From Marivita hallyeonensis (GTDB lineage Bacteria > Pseudomonadota > Alphaproteobacteria > Rhodobacterales > Rhodobacteraceae): DNA of 64,000 nucleotides. Numbering within the stretch: the stretch's first letter is position 1; each line of letters opens with the position of its first letter. The DNA lies in assembly GCF_900129875.1 (NCBI RefSeq), contig NZ_FQXC01000002.1, positions 558,001-622,000 on the forward strand, given 5' to 3'. Below, piece by piece: positions 1 to 8,989 of this stretch. The notes under the pieces are model-generated. The model did not search any database. It was not told the origin of the DNA and was given only the letters and a program-made list of their open reading frames with translations. The position numbers and the translations under genes are program-made.

Positions 1-18
1 CGCAATCATCTGTTTCAT
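1..18 (-). CDS. 5' end of a divergent gene, cut by the window edge
   Basis: Only the first six codons (M-K-Q-M-I-A) are inside the window. On the minus strand the ATG is preceded by a strong Shine-Dalgarno run (AGGGAGGA, about 6 nt upstream), which is why a gene is called here. It faces away from the lacI-type regulator, with the operator palindrome in the space between. A Lys followed by hydrophobic residues would fit a signal peptide, for example of a sugar ABC transporter binding protein, but six residues cannot establish this. The position beside an inositol regulator makes an inositol uptake gene plausible (inference only). Confidence 0.5.
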
Positions 19-97
19 GGGGTCCTCCCTGACCTCTGTTTTTCTCCCTGAAGGCTTACGCCCTCGTAGCTTGAGAGAAGCATACAGGCGCAAAAAA

Positions 98-111
98 TGC
101 AACCGGTTGCA
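98..111. promoter_or_regulatory. LacI-family operator, copy 1
   Basis: TGCAACCGGTTGCA is a perfect 14-bp palindrome with the central CG typical of LacI-family operators. The identical sequence occurs at 4351-4364 in the iolD/oxidoreductase divergent promoter region. Here it sits between the divergent gene at the window edge and the regulator gene, 57 bp before the regulator's probable start. That suggests autoregulation plus control of the divergent gene. Confidence 0.75.
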
Positions 112-168
112 AAAATGACTTCAACCAACGGTGAGACTACCTTAAATCCAGTATCGGAAAGGAACGTC

Positions 169-1167
169 ATGCCCGTAACACTCAAGGAGGTCGCGGCTCA
201 TGCCGGTGTATCGACATCGGCGGTATCGCGCACATTCACCGAAGGCGCCTCCGTCTCGCAGAAGACGCGGAGGAAGGTCGAACGCGCCGCAGCAGAATTG
301 GGCTACCGCCCGAACGCGCTTGCCTCGTCTCTGACCACGGGTCGGACCAAACTGATCGGGCTGATTTCCAACAACTTTTACAATCCGATGTTCCTCGAGG
401 TTTTCGACCTTTTCACCCGAAGCCTGCAGGAACGCGGCCTGCGTCCCTTGCTGGTGAACCTGACCGACGAAACCGATCCGGACAATTCGCTGAAACTGCT
501 CCGGCAGTACTCGGTCGACGGCGTTGTCGTGGCGTCCTCGACCCTGTCACCCGAGTTTTCCGTCGCCTTCCAGGAAGCGCGTATTCCGGTTGTTCATTCC
601 TTCGGACGCTTCGCCAGCGCGCCCCGCGTGCATGTGGTCGGGATCGACAACGCCGAGTGCGGACGGATGGCGGCCCGCACACTTCTCGCACGCGGTTACA
701 AGCGGATTGGCTTTCTGGGCGGTCCCTGGGAAGCCACCTCGACCGCCGACCGACGCCGGGGGTTTTGGGATGTGATGAACGACCAGACTGTTGCTGAGGC
801 GACCGAAAGCTTTGCCACCGCCTATTCCTTTGAGGCAGGTCGCGCTGAGATGCTCAACCTGCTCGATGGAGATCGGGCAGAAGCCTATTTCTGTGGCGAC
901 GACGTCCTGTCTATCGGCGCCCTCAGCGCGATTGCCGATGCAGGTCTCAGCGTGCCGAAAGATATCGGCGTCATCGGGCTCAACGACATGAAGATGGCGG
1001 GATGGCAGAACATCAATCTGACGACCATACGCCAGCCGATCCGCCAGATCATCGACAGCTCGATCGAACTTGTCGTCGCGATGCTGGATGATCCCGAACG
1101 GCTCCCCGAAGCGCGGCTTTTCGCGTGCGAGATCATCGAACGCGGCACGCTGCGCCCGCTGCCCTGA
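169..1167 (+). CDS. LacI-family transcriptional regulator, probable repressor of the inositol genes
   Basis: A 332-residue LacI/GalR-type repressor. Residues 3-25 (TLKEVAAHAGVSTSAVSRTF) are the helix-turn-helix. The hinge helix follows around 50-58 (ALASSLTTG), then a periplasmic-binding-protein-like effector domain starting KLIGLI. I place the start at ATG 169, just after GGAA and directly before the canonical TLKEVA, rather than the in-frame ATG at 97, which lies inside the palindromic operator. Its stop codon directly abuts the stop of the convergent oxidoreductase gene. The same palindrome in front of this gene and in front of iolD implies that it binds both. The ligand is unknown; an inositol-derived intermediate is the obvious guess. 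Confidence 0.88.
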   Translation: MPVTLKEVAAHAGVSTSAVSRTFTEGASVSQKTRRKVERAAAELGYRPNALASSLTTGRTKLIGLISNNFYNPMFLEVFDLFTRSLQERGLRPLLVNLTDETDPDNSLKLLRQYSVDGVVVASSTLSPEFSVAFQEARIPVVHSFGRFASAPRVHVVGIDNAECGRMAARTLLARGYKRIGFLGGPWEATSTADRRRGFWDVMNDQTVAEATESFATAYSFEAGRAEMLNLLDGDRAEAYFCGDDVLSIGALSAIADAGLSVPKDIGVIGLNDMKMAGWQNINLTTIRQPIRQIIDSSIELVVAMLDDPERLPEARLFACEIIERGTLRPLP

Positions 1168-2301
1168 TCAACGGAACATCGGCGGACGGGCATCCACCCA
1201 GACTCCGCGCTCAGCGGCTGACGCCACAGACGCATGCACCGCCGCCATCGACCGCAACCCATCTTCCGCAGTCGGGAAATTGGCAGGCGCACCGCTGTTC
1301 AGCTGCGCGGCGAGATCGACATAGATGTTGGCGACGGCGAGTGGGAATCCCTCTGGGTGGGCTATCGCCACGCGGCTCAGCCGTGACGCTTCGTCGGACA
1401 GGCCAGCCTCGCCTTTCTCCATAATCTCCACGCGCCGGCCCAACCGGTGATAGTAGACTTGGTTCGGTTGTTCAGACGCCCAGCGAAACCCTCCTGTCTC
1501 ACCGAAAACCTGAATGTCGAGACCGTGCTGACGCCCAAGCGCAATGGTCGATGTCCAAAGACGGCCAACGGTTCCACGCTCGGTTCGGAAATTGACCATC
1601 GCGTCGTCTTCCAAGACGCGGCCTGCAACCGTCGAGGCGAAATCAGCGGACAGTTCCCGCACCTCGTCGCCAAGGATGAAGGACGCCAGATGCAGCGCAT
1701 GAATCCCGCAATCGGCCATCTGTCCGGACACGCCGGCCTGCGCAGGATCGTACCGCCAGCGCACGCGCGGGTTTTCAGCATCGTCCCCTGCAGCGTGATG
1801 CCCGTGGCTGAAATTCGCCACTACGGTCCGAATGCGCCCAAGTTCTCCGGCCGCGACCATCGCCTTCATCTGGCGCACCATCGGATAGGCGCTGTAGCAA
1901 TAGTTGACTGCACAGATTTTCCCGGAGGCGCGTGCGACGCGCACAATCTCCTCGCCTTCCTCGACCGTCATGGTCATCGGCTTCTCGCAGAGCACATTGA
2001 AACCGGCTTCAAGGAACGCCTTGGTGATCTCGAAATGCGAGTTGTTGGGCGTGGCAACGGTGACAAGATCAATGCGGTCATCTCGCGCCTGCTCCCCGGC
2101 AAGCATCTCTTGCCAGTCGCCATACGCGCGGTTCTTTGCGATGCCGAGAGATTGGGCATAGGCCCGGCCCTTTTCGGGATTGGCGTCAAGTGCGCCTGCC
2201 GCAAACGAGAAAAGCCCGTCGGCCTGGGCGCCCAAACGGTGTGCCGGGCCGATCTGGCTGCCTTCACCCCCACCGATCATGCCCCACCTGAGTTTGGTCA
2301 T
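1168..2301 (-). CDS. Gfo/Idh/MocA-family NAD(P)-dependent oxidoreductase
   Basis: A 377-residue dehydrogenase with an N-terminal Rossmann motif (GMIGGGEGSQIG, residues 7-18), the family EKP motif (CEKPMTM, about residue 110) and a C-terminal alpha/beta domain. Such enzymes oxidise or reduce a ring or sugar hydroxyl/ketone using NAD(P). In inositol clusters they act on scyllo-, chiro- or myo-inositol. It is the last gene of a minus-strand trio (two oxidoreductases and a TIM-barrel protein) diverging from iolD. The start ATG is preceded by AGGACGGA, and the gap to the upstream TIM-barrel gene is 16 bp. The exact inositol isomer cannot be read from the sequence. Confidence 0.85.
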   Translation of the reverse strand: MTKLRWGMIGGGEGSQIGPAHRLGAQADGLFSFAAGALDANPEKGRAYAQSLGIAKNRAYGDWQEMLAGEQARDDRIDLVTVATPNNSHFEITKAFLEAGFNVLCEKPMTMTVEEGEEIVRVARASGKICAVNYCYSAYPMVRQMKAMVAAGELGRIRTVVANFSHGHHAAGDDAENPRVRWRYDPAQAGVSGQMADCGIHALHLASFILGDEVRELSADFASTVAGRVLEDDAMVNFRTERGTVGRLWTSTIALGRQHGLDIQVFGETGGFRWASEQPNQVYYHRLGRRVEIMEKGEAGLSDEASRLSRVAIAHPEGFPLAVANIYVDLAAQLNSGAPANFPTAEDGLRSMAAVHASVASAAERGVWVDARPPMFR

Positions 2302-2317
2302 GGGTCCGTCCTTTCGC

Positions 2318-3214
2318 TCAGTTAAAGCCGATAGAGGCCAGGTACGCGCGGTTCAGCTTCGCGTCGCCCAGCGGGTCGGTGTCGGGCAAGGTCGGATCGC
2401 AATCCTGCTCGACCGTGCACCAGCCATTGAAATTCGCCTTTATCAGGATCTCGCGCACGCGCGGGAAATCCACATCTCCATCACCAAGATTGCAGAAAAT
2501 ACCCTGCCCGCAGGCGTCGTAGAATCCAGTTCGTTTGGCAACCACATCGGCTTTCACAGCCGGATCGATGTCCTTGAAATGCATATAGCTGATACGGTCC
2601 ATGTGCCGCTCCATGAAGGCGACCGGATCGTACCCCGCATAGGAATGATGCCCGGTGTCGAAGCAGATCTTGAGAATGCTCTCATCCACCTCATCAAGAA
2701 GCCGCTCAAGCTCTGGCTCGAAATCCATGAACCCGGCGGCATGCGCATGGATACCCACAGTGAGGCCGTATTCTTCAGCCCCCATCTTCGCGACAGTGGT
2801 GATGCGATCGCGATAGGTCGACCACTCGGCGGCCCCCATCTTTTCGGCCTCGTCCCAGCGCCCCGCGGACGGCGCGCGGCGCGGCGAGATGGAGTCGATA
2901 AGCACAAGGTGTTCTGCCCCATGGGCGACCAGCGCCTTGCACGTCCGGACCGATCCATCCAGCACATCGTCCCACTGCGCCGGATCATGAAACGGCCGGA
3001 ACACGACACCGCCGATCAGTTCAAGTCCATTCTCATCCAGCGCTTCGGCCAGCAGCACCGGGTCCTCTGGCATAAAGCCCACCGGACCAAGTTCGATGCC
3101 CGTGTATCCCGCCTCCGCGTTCTCCTTCAGCACCTGACGCCACGGGGGATTGCGCGGATCACCCGCGAATTCCACGCCCCATGAACAAGGGGCGTTGCCA
3201 ATTCTGATACTCAC
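2318..3214 (-). CDS. Sugar phosphate isomerase/epimerase-type TIM barrel, IolE/IolI-like
   Basis: A 298-residue xylose-isomerase-like TIM barrel. It opens with IRIGNAPCSWGVEF and carries metal-site type segments GIHAHAAGF, CFDTGHHSYAG, MHFKD and TVEQDCD. It starts with GTG at 3214 after GGAGGAG, 8 nt upstream. Family members include inosose dehydratase (IolE), inosose isomerase (IolI) and IolH. The window's inositol pathway has iolG, D, C, B and J but no other inosose dehydratase, so this protein may supply the 2-keto-myo-inositol dehydration step. The alternative is an isomerase for a second inositol isomer. Assignment within the family is an inference from context. Confidence 0.8.
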   Translation of the reverse strand: MSIRIGNAPCSWGVEFAGDPRNPPWRQVLKENAEAGYTGIELGPVGFMPEDPVLLAEALDENGLELIGGVVFRPFHDPAQWDDVLDGSVRTCKALVAHGAEHLVLIDSISPRRAPSAGRWDEAEKMGAAEWSTYRDRITTVAKMGAEEYGLTVGIHAHAAGFMDFEPELERLLDEVDESILKICFDTGHHSYAGYDPVAFMERHMDRISYMHFKDIDPAVKADVVAKRTGFYDACGQGIFCNLGDGDVDFPRVREILIKANFNGWCTVEQDCDPTLPDTDPLGDAKLNRAYLASIGFN

Positions 3215-3235
3215 GCGCCATCTCCTCCGTTGACG

Positions 3236-4330
3236 TCAAACGCTGACCCAGCGGCCTGTCGCCTGTGAGGCGCGGGCGGCTGCGACGATCTCCGACACGG
3301 CCAGCCCGTCCCGAAACGTGGGCCATTTCGATTGACCCGTGTCGATGGCTTCAAGGAAATCCCGCGCCTCGATGATGATCTGATCCTGATAGCCCGTTCC
3401 GTGCCCCGGCCCGAGGCAGAATGGCTCATAATCGGGATGCGCCGGACCTGTCAGGATTTGCCGAAATCCGCGCTCGGCCTCCGGCCCCTCGGCCTTGTAA
3501 AGCCACAGCGCATTCTGGTCTTCCTGGTTGAACCGTATCGCACCTTTGGTGCCCGTAATCTCGTAGATGTACCCCATTTTCCGACCCGTCGCGATGCGGC
3601 TGAAAAAGAGATGCCCCATGGCACCGTTCGAAAAGCGACACATCATCTGCGCTTGATCGTCATTTGTGACCGAAACTCCGTCGCGATCAGAGTGCACGGT
3701 CTCGATCTCGGCCATGACGGAGTTGATGGGTCCGATCAGGGCAAGCGCCGCATTGATCATGTGCGGGGCCAGATCGCCCATTGTCCCGTTGCCGTCGCCA
3801 CTTGTCCGCCAGGACGCCGGCGCGGTCGGATTGGCGTAGAAGTCTTCGGTGTGTTCACCCCGGAACCACGTCACGTCCCCGATAGCCCCTTCCGCCACCA
3901 GCCGTCTTGCGAATTGCGACGCGGGAGTGCGTATATAATTGAAACCAATCATGTTTATCACGCCCGCCGCTTCAACAACGTCGGTCATCGCGCGCGCATC
4001 TTCGACGGACGCCCCCAACGGTTTCTCGCAGAACACGGGCTTGCCGAGCGCAGCCGCGGCGCGCGTGATATCGAGATGTGTATCGGGAGGCGAGGCGATC
4101 ACGACCGCTTGGACCGCCGGGTCAGCGACCAGCGCAGCCCAATCTTTTGCCGCGCGCCGGAACCCAAACGCCTTGCGATATCGTTCGGCAGAAGCAGGTG
4201 ACAAGGCCGCGATCATCTCAAGGCGTGGTCGCAGCGCGGTGCCGAAGACCGCGCCGACAGCCGAGAAGGCGACGGAATGGGCCTTGCCCATATATCCGCC
4301 CCCGATGATCCCTATTCCGATATCGGTCAT
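3236..4330 (-). CDS. Gfo/Idh/MocA-family oxidoreductase, probable inositol dehydrogenase paralogue
   Basis: A 364-residue protein with Rossmann motif GIIGGGYMGKAH (residues 7-18), EKP motif (CEKPLGA, near residue 98) and the conserved C-terminal substrate segment with GDLAPHMINAAL. It is the first gene of the minus-strand trio and shares a 110-bp divergent promoter region with iolD, including the 16-bp operator. It differs clearly from the other two family members in the window (1168-2301 and 8986-9972), so the cluster encodes three dehydrogenases. That would suit conversion of several inositol stereoisomers. The substrate is not determinable here. Confidence 0.85.
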   Translation of the reverse strand: MTDIGIGIIGGGYMGKAHSVAFSAVGAVFGTALRPRLEMIAALSPASAERYRKAFGFRRAAKDWAALVADPAVQAVVIASPPDTHLDITRAAAALGKPVFCEKPLGASVEDARAMTDVVEAAGVINMIGFNYIRTPASQFARRLVAEGAIGDVTWFRGEHTEDFYANPTAPASWRTSGDGNGTMGDLAPHMINAALALIGPINSVMAEIETVHSDRDGVSVTNDDQAQMMCRFSNGAMGHLFFSRIATGRKMGYIYEITGTKGAIRFNQEDQNALWLYKAEGPEAERGFRQILTGPAHPDYEPFCLGPGHGTGYQDQIIIEARDFLEAIDTGQSKWPTFRDGLAVSEIVAAARASQATGRWVSV

Positions 4331-4349
4331 CGCTGCCCCGAGAAATGGT

Positions 4350-4365
4350 TTGCAACCGGTTGCAA
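4350..4365. promoter_or_regulatory. LacI-family operator, copy 2 (iolD divergent region)
   Basis: TTGCAACCGGTTGCAA is a perfect 16-bp palindrome containing the same 14-bp core found at 98-111. It lies 19 bp upstream of the minus-strand oxidoreductase start and 75 bp upstream of iolD, so one bound repressor could control both directions. Confidence 0.8.
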
Positions 4366-4440
4366 GACGAGTATCTTCAAATCAAACATCGGGTCAAGCA
4401 CCGAAGAGTGCGCAATCCCGAAACCTTGGGAGGACACGCC

Positions 4441-6306
4441 ATGAGCGGGGAGACGATCCGCCTGACCACGGCCCAGGCGATCATTCGCTACTTGAACGCC
4501 CAGTTCATCGACATCGACGGTGCGCGCGTCCGGTTGTGCGGCGGCGGTTTCGGAATTTTTGGCCACGGCAACGTCACCTGCCTTGGCGAAGCGCTTTACG
4601 ATCACCGCGACACCCTCCCGCTCTATCGCGGACAGAATGAACAGGGGATGGGTTTCGCCGCCGCGGCTTATGCGAAATATCACCTGCGCCGCCGGTTCAT
4701 GTTCTGCACTGCATCCGCCGGTCCGGGAACCGCAAATCTGCTGACCGCGTCCGCACTCGCACACGCCAACCGGCTGCCCTTGCTGATGCTCTGTGGCGAC
4801 ACATTCCTCACTCGCCTGCCCGACCCCGTGCTCCAGCAGATCGAGGACTTCAATGACCCGACCCTTGGCCTGAATGACGCTTTCCGACCGGTCACCCGCT
4901 ATTGGGACCGGATCACCCATCCGGCACAGGTCATCCAGTCCCTGCCCGCCGCCATCGCGACCTTGCTCGACCCAGCGGATTGCGGCCCGGCTTTCATCGC
5001 CCTGCCGCAGGACGTGCAAGGCTGGGCCTATGATTTTCCGGTCGAGCTGTTCAAAGACCGGACGCATCGCACTCGGCGTCAAAGGCCCGACGCAGACGAG
5101 ATCACGGATGCCGTTGAGCTGCTCAGCGCTGCCAAACGCCCGGTGATTATCGCCGGCGGAGGAGTGCAATATTCTGGCGCTGTGTCCGAGATGACCGCCT
5201 TTGCCGAAACCCATGGCATCCCTGTCATCGAAACCATCGCCGGGCGCGCGAACTTCACCGATGAACACCCGCTAAATATCGGCCCAGTCGGAGTCACCGG
5301 ATCTGACAGCGCAAATGCGGTGGCCGAGGCCGCCGACGTGGTCCTGTCCGTCGGTTCGCGGCTGCAAGACTTCACGACGGGCAGCTGGACGGCATTCGCG
5401 AAGGACGCACGCATCATTTCTTTGAATGCCGCACGACATGACGCTGGCAAACACATGTCGTTGCCGGTGGTCGGGGATGCCAAGCTGGGGATCGAAGCGT
5501 TAGGCCAAGCCATGAGGGACTACAAAGCACCCTCCGATTGGTTGGAATTCGCACAGTCCGAAAGAAAGAAATGGCAGGCCTACGTTGCCGAAAACACGCG
5601 CCCCGGCAATCGACCCAATTCCTATGCGCAGGCGATTGGCGTCGTGAATGCGCTATGTGACAAGCGGGATCGCGTCGTGGCAGCGGCCGGCGGCCTGCCC
5701 GCCGAGGTTACTGCGAACTGGCGCACGCTCGACATTGGCACAGTGGATGTCGAATTCGGTTTCTCCTGCATGGGGTATGAAATCGCCGGAGGCTGGGGCG
5801 CGCGGATCGCGCAATCCGAAAACGAACCGGACGCGGATACGATCGTGTTCTGTGGCGACGGATCGTACTTGCTGATGAATTCGGACATCTACTCCTCCGT
5901 CCTGACCCGCAAGAAACTCATCGTGCTTGTGCTCGACAACGGTGGATTTGCGGTCATCAACAAGCTTCAGAACAACACCGGGAATGAAAGCTTCAACAAC
6001 CTGTTCTCTGACACGCCCACGATCCCCGACGCGTTCGCTGTCGATTTCGCGGCGCACGCCGCATCGATGGGGGCCAACGCCGTGAAGGTCGACACCCCTG
6101 ATCAGCTTGCCGACGCCTTCAAAGCAGCGAAAGCTGCCGACAAGACGTCCGTCATCGTCATGAATGTCGATGCCTATGACGGCTGGACCACAGAAGGTCA
6201 CACGTGGTGGGAGGTCGGCACGCCCGAAGTGTCAGAACATGCGTCGGTCCGCGAAAAGCACGCCGAGATCGAGGCCGAGCGTGCAAAACAAAGGCGTGGT
6301 GTGTGA
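4441..6306 (+). CDS. iolD: 3D-(3,5/4)-trihydroxycyclohexane-1,2-dione acylhydrolase (IolD)
   Basis: A 621-residue thiamine-diphosphate enzyme that opens the inositol ring: it hydrolyses trihydroxycyclohexane-dione to 5-deoxy-glucuronate. It has the three-domain ThDP layout. The catalytic-Glu segment (GQNEQGMGFAAAAYA, near residue 68) is N-terminal, a central cofactor domain follows (RPVIIAGGGVQYSG), and the C-terminal ThDP/Mg motif is GDGSYLLMN with its following Asn (LDNGGFAVINKLQ). I start at ATG 4441, preceded by GGGAGGA at 4428-4434; a longer frame from 4345 would run through the operator. Its TGA overlaps the iolC ATG, which implies translational coupling. Regulation is probably by the LacI-type repressor at 169. 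Confidence 0.95.
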   Translation: MSGETIRLTTAQAIIRYLNAQFIDIDGARVRLCGGGFGIFGHGNVTCLGEALYDHRDTLPLYRGQNEQGMGFAAAAYAKYHLRRRFMFCTASAGPGTANLLTASALAHANRLPLLMLCGDTFLTRLPDPVLQQIEDFNDPTLGLNDAFRPVTRYWDRITHPAQVIQSLPAAIATLLDPADCGPAFIALPQDVQGWAYDFPVELFKDRTHRTRRQRPDADEITDAVELLSAAKRPVIIAGGGVQYSGAVSEMTAFAETHGIPVIETIAGRANFTDEHPLNIGPVGVTGSDSANAVAEAADVVLSVGSRLQDFTTGSWTAFAKDARIISLNAARHDAGKHMSLPVVGDAKLGIEALGQAMRDYKAPSDWLEFAQSERKKWQAYVAENTRPGNRPNSYAQAIGVVNALCDKRDRVVAAAGGLPAEVTANWRTLDIGTVDVEFGFSCMGYEIAGGWGARIAQSENEPDADTIVFCGDGSYLLMNSDIYSSVLTRKKLIVLVLDNGGFAVINKLQNNTGNESFNNLFSDTPTIPDAFAVDFAAHAASMGANAVKVDTPDQLADAFKAAKAADKTSVIVMNVDAYDGWTTEGHTWWEVGTPEVSEHASVREKHAEIEAERAKQRRGV

Positions 6307-7304
6307 TGGCATGTCTTCCTCTCGACACCGTTCAGACCTCGATCCAGCGTGGCAACTTCGTTGTTGTGGGTCGGGCCGGCATGGACCTTTCCGCGCATCC
6401 ACCAGGCGTCAAAAGCGAAGAGGCCGAGGTGTTCCATGCGTCCCTTGGCGGATCCTCCGCCAACATCGCGGCGGGCCTTTGCAAATTGGGCAAGCAGGCG
6501 TCGATCGTCACGTCGGTCTCGGACGATGCGGTCGGTCGCTTCTGCCTGAACCAGCTAGCCAAGTATGGCGTCGATGCGCGTCATGTCCGGACCGTTGGCG
6601 GAGAGGCACGCAATTCACTTGCGATCTACGAAAGCCGCACCGAAGGGTTTCAAAACGTCATCTACCGCAACGGCGCTGCTGATTTCGAAATGACCGTGGA
6701 AGATATCGACGCCGTGGACCTCGCACCTTTCGGAGCCTTGGTCACCGCCGGAACCGTCTTTGCGGCTGAGCCGTCGCGCAGCGCCGCCTTCCACGCCTTC
6801 GATCGCGCAAAGACTGCGGGGCTGCCAGTCCTTTTCGACATCGACTACAGGCCCTATTCCTGGCCGTCGCCCGAGGTTGCAGAGGACGTGCTGTCCCGTG
6901 CCGGTGCAATGAGTGACATCATCGTCGGAAATGACGAAGAGTTCGGCTTCATGGCGGGCGGCATCGACAAAGGTCTTGCGAAAGCGCGCGACCTCGCCAG
7001 TTCCGGCGTCGCCGTTGTTATCTACAAGATGGGTGAGAAAGGCGCGATCACCTTCGCCGGGGGCGACGAAATGCGGACCGGTATCTTTGGTGTCGATGCG
7101 CTCAAACCCGTCGGCGCCGGTGACAGTTTCATGGCGGGGTTCCTCGCGGCACTTGCCGACGGCCGAGACCTGAAAGAAGCCGTGACCCGCGGCTCCGCCG
7201 CTGCCGCCGTTACCGTGTCGAGACCGGGCTGCGCACCGGCCATGCCAACATCCTCCGAACTCGACCACTTCATCGCAAATCACACCGCTTCCCAGGAGGC
7301 CTGA
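6306..7304 (+). CDS. iolC: 5-dehydro-2-deoxygluconokinase (IolC), PfkB family
   Basis: A 332-residue ribokinase/PfkB sugar kinase. The N-terminal signature is GSSANIAAGLCKLG, and the C-terminal catalytic and anion-hole motif is VGAGDSFMAGF (about residue 270), with Asp as base. It phosphorylates 2-deoxy-5-keto-gluconate in the inositol pathway. The ATG shares a base with the iolD stop (TGATG). It lacks the C-terminal DUF2090 aldolase-like extension common in proteobacterial IolC. This agrees with a separate class II aldolase two genes downstream. The iolB start is 3 nt after the stop. Confidence 0.93.
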   Translation: MACLPLDTVQTSIQRGNFVVVGRAGMDLSAHPPGVKSEEAEVFHASLGGSSANIAAGLCKLGKQASIVTSVSDDAVGRFCLNQLAKYGVDARHVRTVGGEARNSLAIYESRTEGFQNVIYRNGAADFEMTVEDIDAVDLAPFGALVTAGTVFAAEPSRSAAFHAFDRAKTAGLPVLFDIDYRPYSWPSPEVAEDVLSRAGAMSDIIVGNDEEFGFMAGGIDKGLAKARDLASSGVAVVIYKMGEKGAITFAGGDEMRTGIFGVDALKPVGAGDSFMAGFLAALADGRDLKEAVTRGSAAAAVTVSRPGCAPAMPTSSELDHFIANHTASQEA

Positions 7305-7307
7305 GCC

Positions 7308-8150
7308 ATGCACATCCCCCCGTTCGACAATGAGAACAAACCCATCGTCGACGTCGACGACGCACTGGTGCCTCTGACTTATTTCAACATCGTCAAGCTG
7401 AGGAAAGGCGAAACCTTCGGATACGCCGTTCCAGGATACGAGACCTGCATCGTCCCCGCCACGGGGTTGATCGATGTGACGGTTGGCGGCTTCGACGCCA
7501 CATCGCTCGGCGGGCGCGGTGTCGATGTGTGGGACGGAGAACCGGAAGGCGTGTACGTCCCGACCGGACAGGAAGCGCGCATGACATGCCTATCGGACAA
7601 TGCGGAGGTCTTCGTGGCCGGTGCCAAGTTTGACGATGAGCTGGAGCCTTTCGCTGTCCGTGCCGACGAGATCGATCTTGTGCAATACGGATCGGACGAC
7701 ACCAAGACGCACCGCAAGATCAAACACATCCTCGGCCAGAAACAGCACGACCGCGTCGGAAGGCTTCTGGTGTCAGAGCTTTTCACTGTCGGTGCAGGTG
7801 GATGGTCCGGCTTTCCCAGCCACAAACACGACACGGATCGCCTCCCCGACGAAACCCGCCATGACGAAACCTACAATTTCCGTTTCAAACCGGATTACGG
7901 CTCGGGCGTCCAGATGTTGCAGCGCGTCGATAATGAGCCGGGGGACGCCTACCACATCGTCAACGGCTCCACGATCTGCATCGACAAAGGCTACCACCCC
8001 TGCTGCGTGCTTCCGGGGTACGAGATGTACTACTTCACCATTCTCGGCGGTCTCAGCCAGCGCAGTCTGAAGCAGTATTTTCAGCCAACTCACGCCGAAC
8101 AACTGCACACGATCCCGGGCATCATGGATATGGTCGCGAAGTTCAAATGA
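7308..8150 (+). CDS. iolB: 5-deoxy-glucuronate isomerase (IolB)
   Basis: A 280-residue bicupin. The second cupin carries the metal-binding stretch PSHKHDTDRLPDETRHDET (residues about 170-188: His, His and Glu ligands) and YYFTILGG near the end, as expected for the IolB/KduI family. It isomerises 5-deoxy-glucuronate to 2-deoxy-5-keto-gluconate, between IolD and IolC. It begins 3 nt after iolC behind AGGAGG, and its end overlaps the aldolase start by 4 nt (ATGA). Its length is close to that usual for the family. Confidence 0.94.
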   Translation: MHIPPFDNENKPIVDVDDALVPLTYFNIVKLRKGETFGYAVPGYETCIVPATGLIDVTVGGFDATSLGGRGVDVWDGEPEGVYVPTGQEARMTCLSDNAEVFVAGAKFDDELEPFAVRADEIDLVQYGSDDTKTHRKIKHILGQKQHDRVGRLLVSELFTVGAGGWSGFPSHKHDTDRLPDETRHDETYNFRFKPDYGSGVQMLQRVDNEPGDAYHIVNGSTICIDKGYHPCCVLPGYEMYYFTILGGLSQRSLKQYFQPTHAEQLHTIPGIMDMVAKFK

Positions 8151-8989
8151 CCCTTGCTACGCTCAAGGATGTTCTGACACCCGCACTGGCCAACGGCTAT
8201 GCCGTAGGTGGTCTTGTCTGTCTGGGGTGGGAAGACATGCGCGCTTATGTCGAAGCCGCCGAAGCCGAAGGTCTGCCCGTGATCCTGCAGGCCGGACCGT
8301 CCTGCCGAAAGCACACCCCCCTGCCCGTACTCGGCCGCATGTTCCGCCACCTTGCGGAAAACGCGAGCGTGCCTGTGGTGGCTCATCTTGACCACGGCTA
8401 CACGTTGGACGAGTGCAAGGAAGCAGTGCAGTCCGGCTTCACCTCACTCATGTTCGACGGCTCCCGCAAGCCGCTTGAGCAGAATATCGACGAAACCGCG
8501 CAGGTCGCAGATCTCGCCCATGCTGCCGGGATCTCCTGCGAAGGCGAGATCGGGTTTGTGGGCTATAGCGGCGGAGAAGCGTCTGATGGCACCGATCCGG
8601 CCGAAGCGGAGCGCTTTGCGCGAGAGACCGGTGTGGACGCGATAGCCATTTCGGTCGGGAATGTCCATCTGCAACAGAACCAGGAGGGTGGTCTGGATGA
8701 AACCCGCATCCGCCGGATTGAGGCCGTGACCGATATTCCCCTCGTGATCCATGGGGGAAGCGGGGTGCCCCTCGCGCAGCGCGCGCATCTCGCACGCAGC
8801 TCGAATATCTGCAAATTTAACATCGGCACTGAATTGCGGATGGTGTTCGGAATGGCGCTCCGGGACGCGCTCGAAAGCGACGAAGAGGGATTCGATCGCG
8901 TGCAAATCCTAAGCGCCGTGGAACCCGCGCTTAAAGACGCGGCGCGAAAAGCGCTCCGATCCATATCCAGAGAGAGCGTTTCTTCATGA
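8147..8989 (+). CDS. iolJ: Class II aldolase, probable 6-phospho-5-dehydro-2-deoxy-gluconate aldolase (IolJ)
   Basis: A 280-residue class II (zinc) fructose-bisphosphate-aldolase-type enzyme. Visible motifs are HLDHG (about residue 83; catalytic Asp/zinc His), a zinc/potassium segment with VGNVHL, HGGSGVP (about 202) and KFNIGTELR. Within an iol operon it should split DKG-6-phosphate into dihydroxyacetone phosphate and malonate semialdehyde. This is the step normally done by IolJ, or by an IolC fusion in many proteobacteria. Both ends overlap neighbours by 4 nt (iolB and iolG). A generic fructose- or tagatose-bisphosphate aldolase is the alternative, made less likely by context. Confidence 0.85.
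   Translation: MTLATLKDVLTPALANGYAVGGLVCLGWEDMRAYVEAAEAEGLPVILQAGPSCRKHTPLPVLGRMFRHLAENASVPVVAHLDHGYTLDECKEAVQSGFTSLMFDGSRKPLEQNIDETAQVADLAHAAGISCEGEIGFVGYSGGEASDGTDPAEAERFARETGVDAIAISVGNVHLQQNQEGGLDETRIRRIEAVTDIPLVIHGGSGVPLAQRAHLARSSNICKFNIGTELRMVFGMALRDALESDEEGFDRVQILSAVEPALKDAARKALRSISRESVSS

Noticed and set aside
97-168. N-terminal extension of the LacI regulator starting at ATG 97
   Set aside because: The ATG lies inside the palindromic operator and the extra 24 residues precede a canonical LacI N-terminus that has its own ATG and a GGAA upstream.
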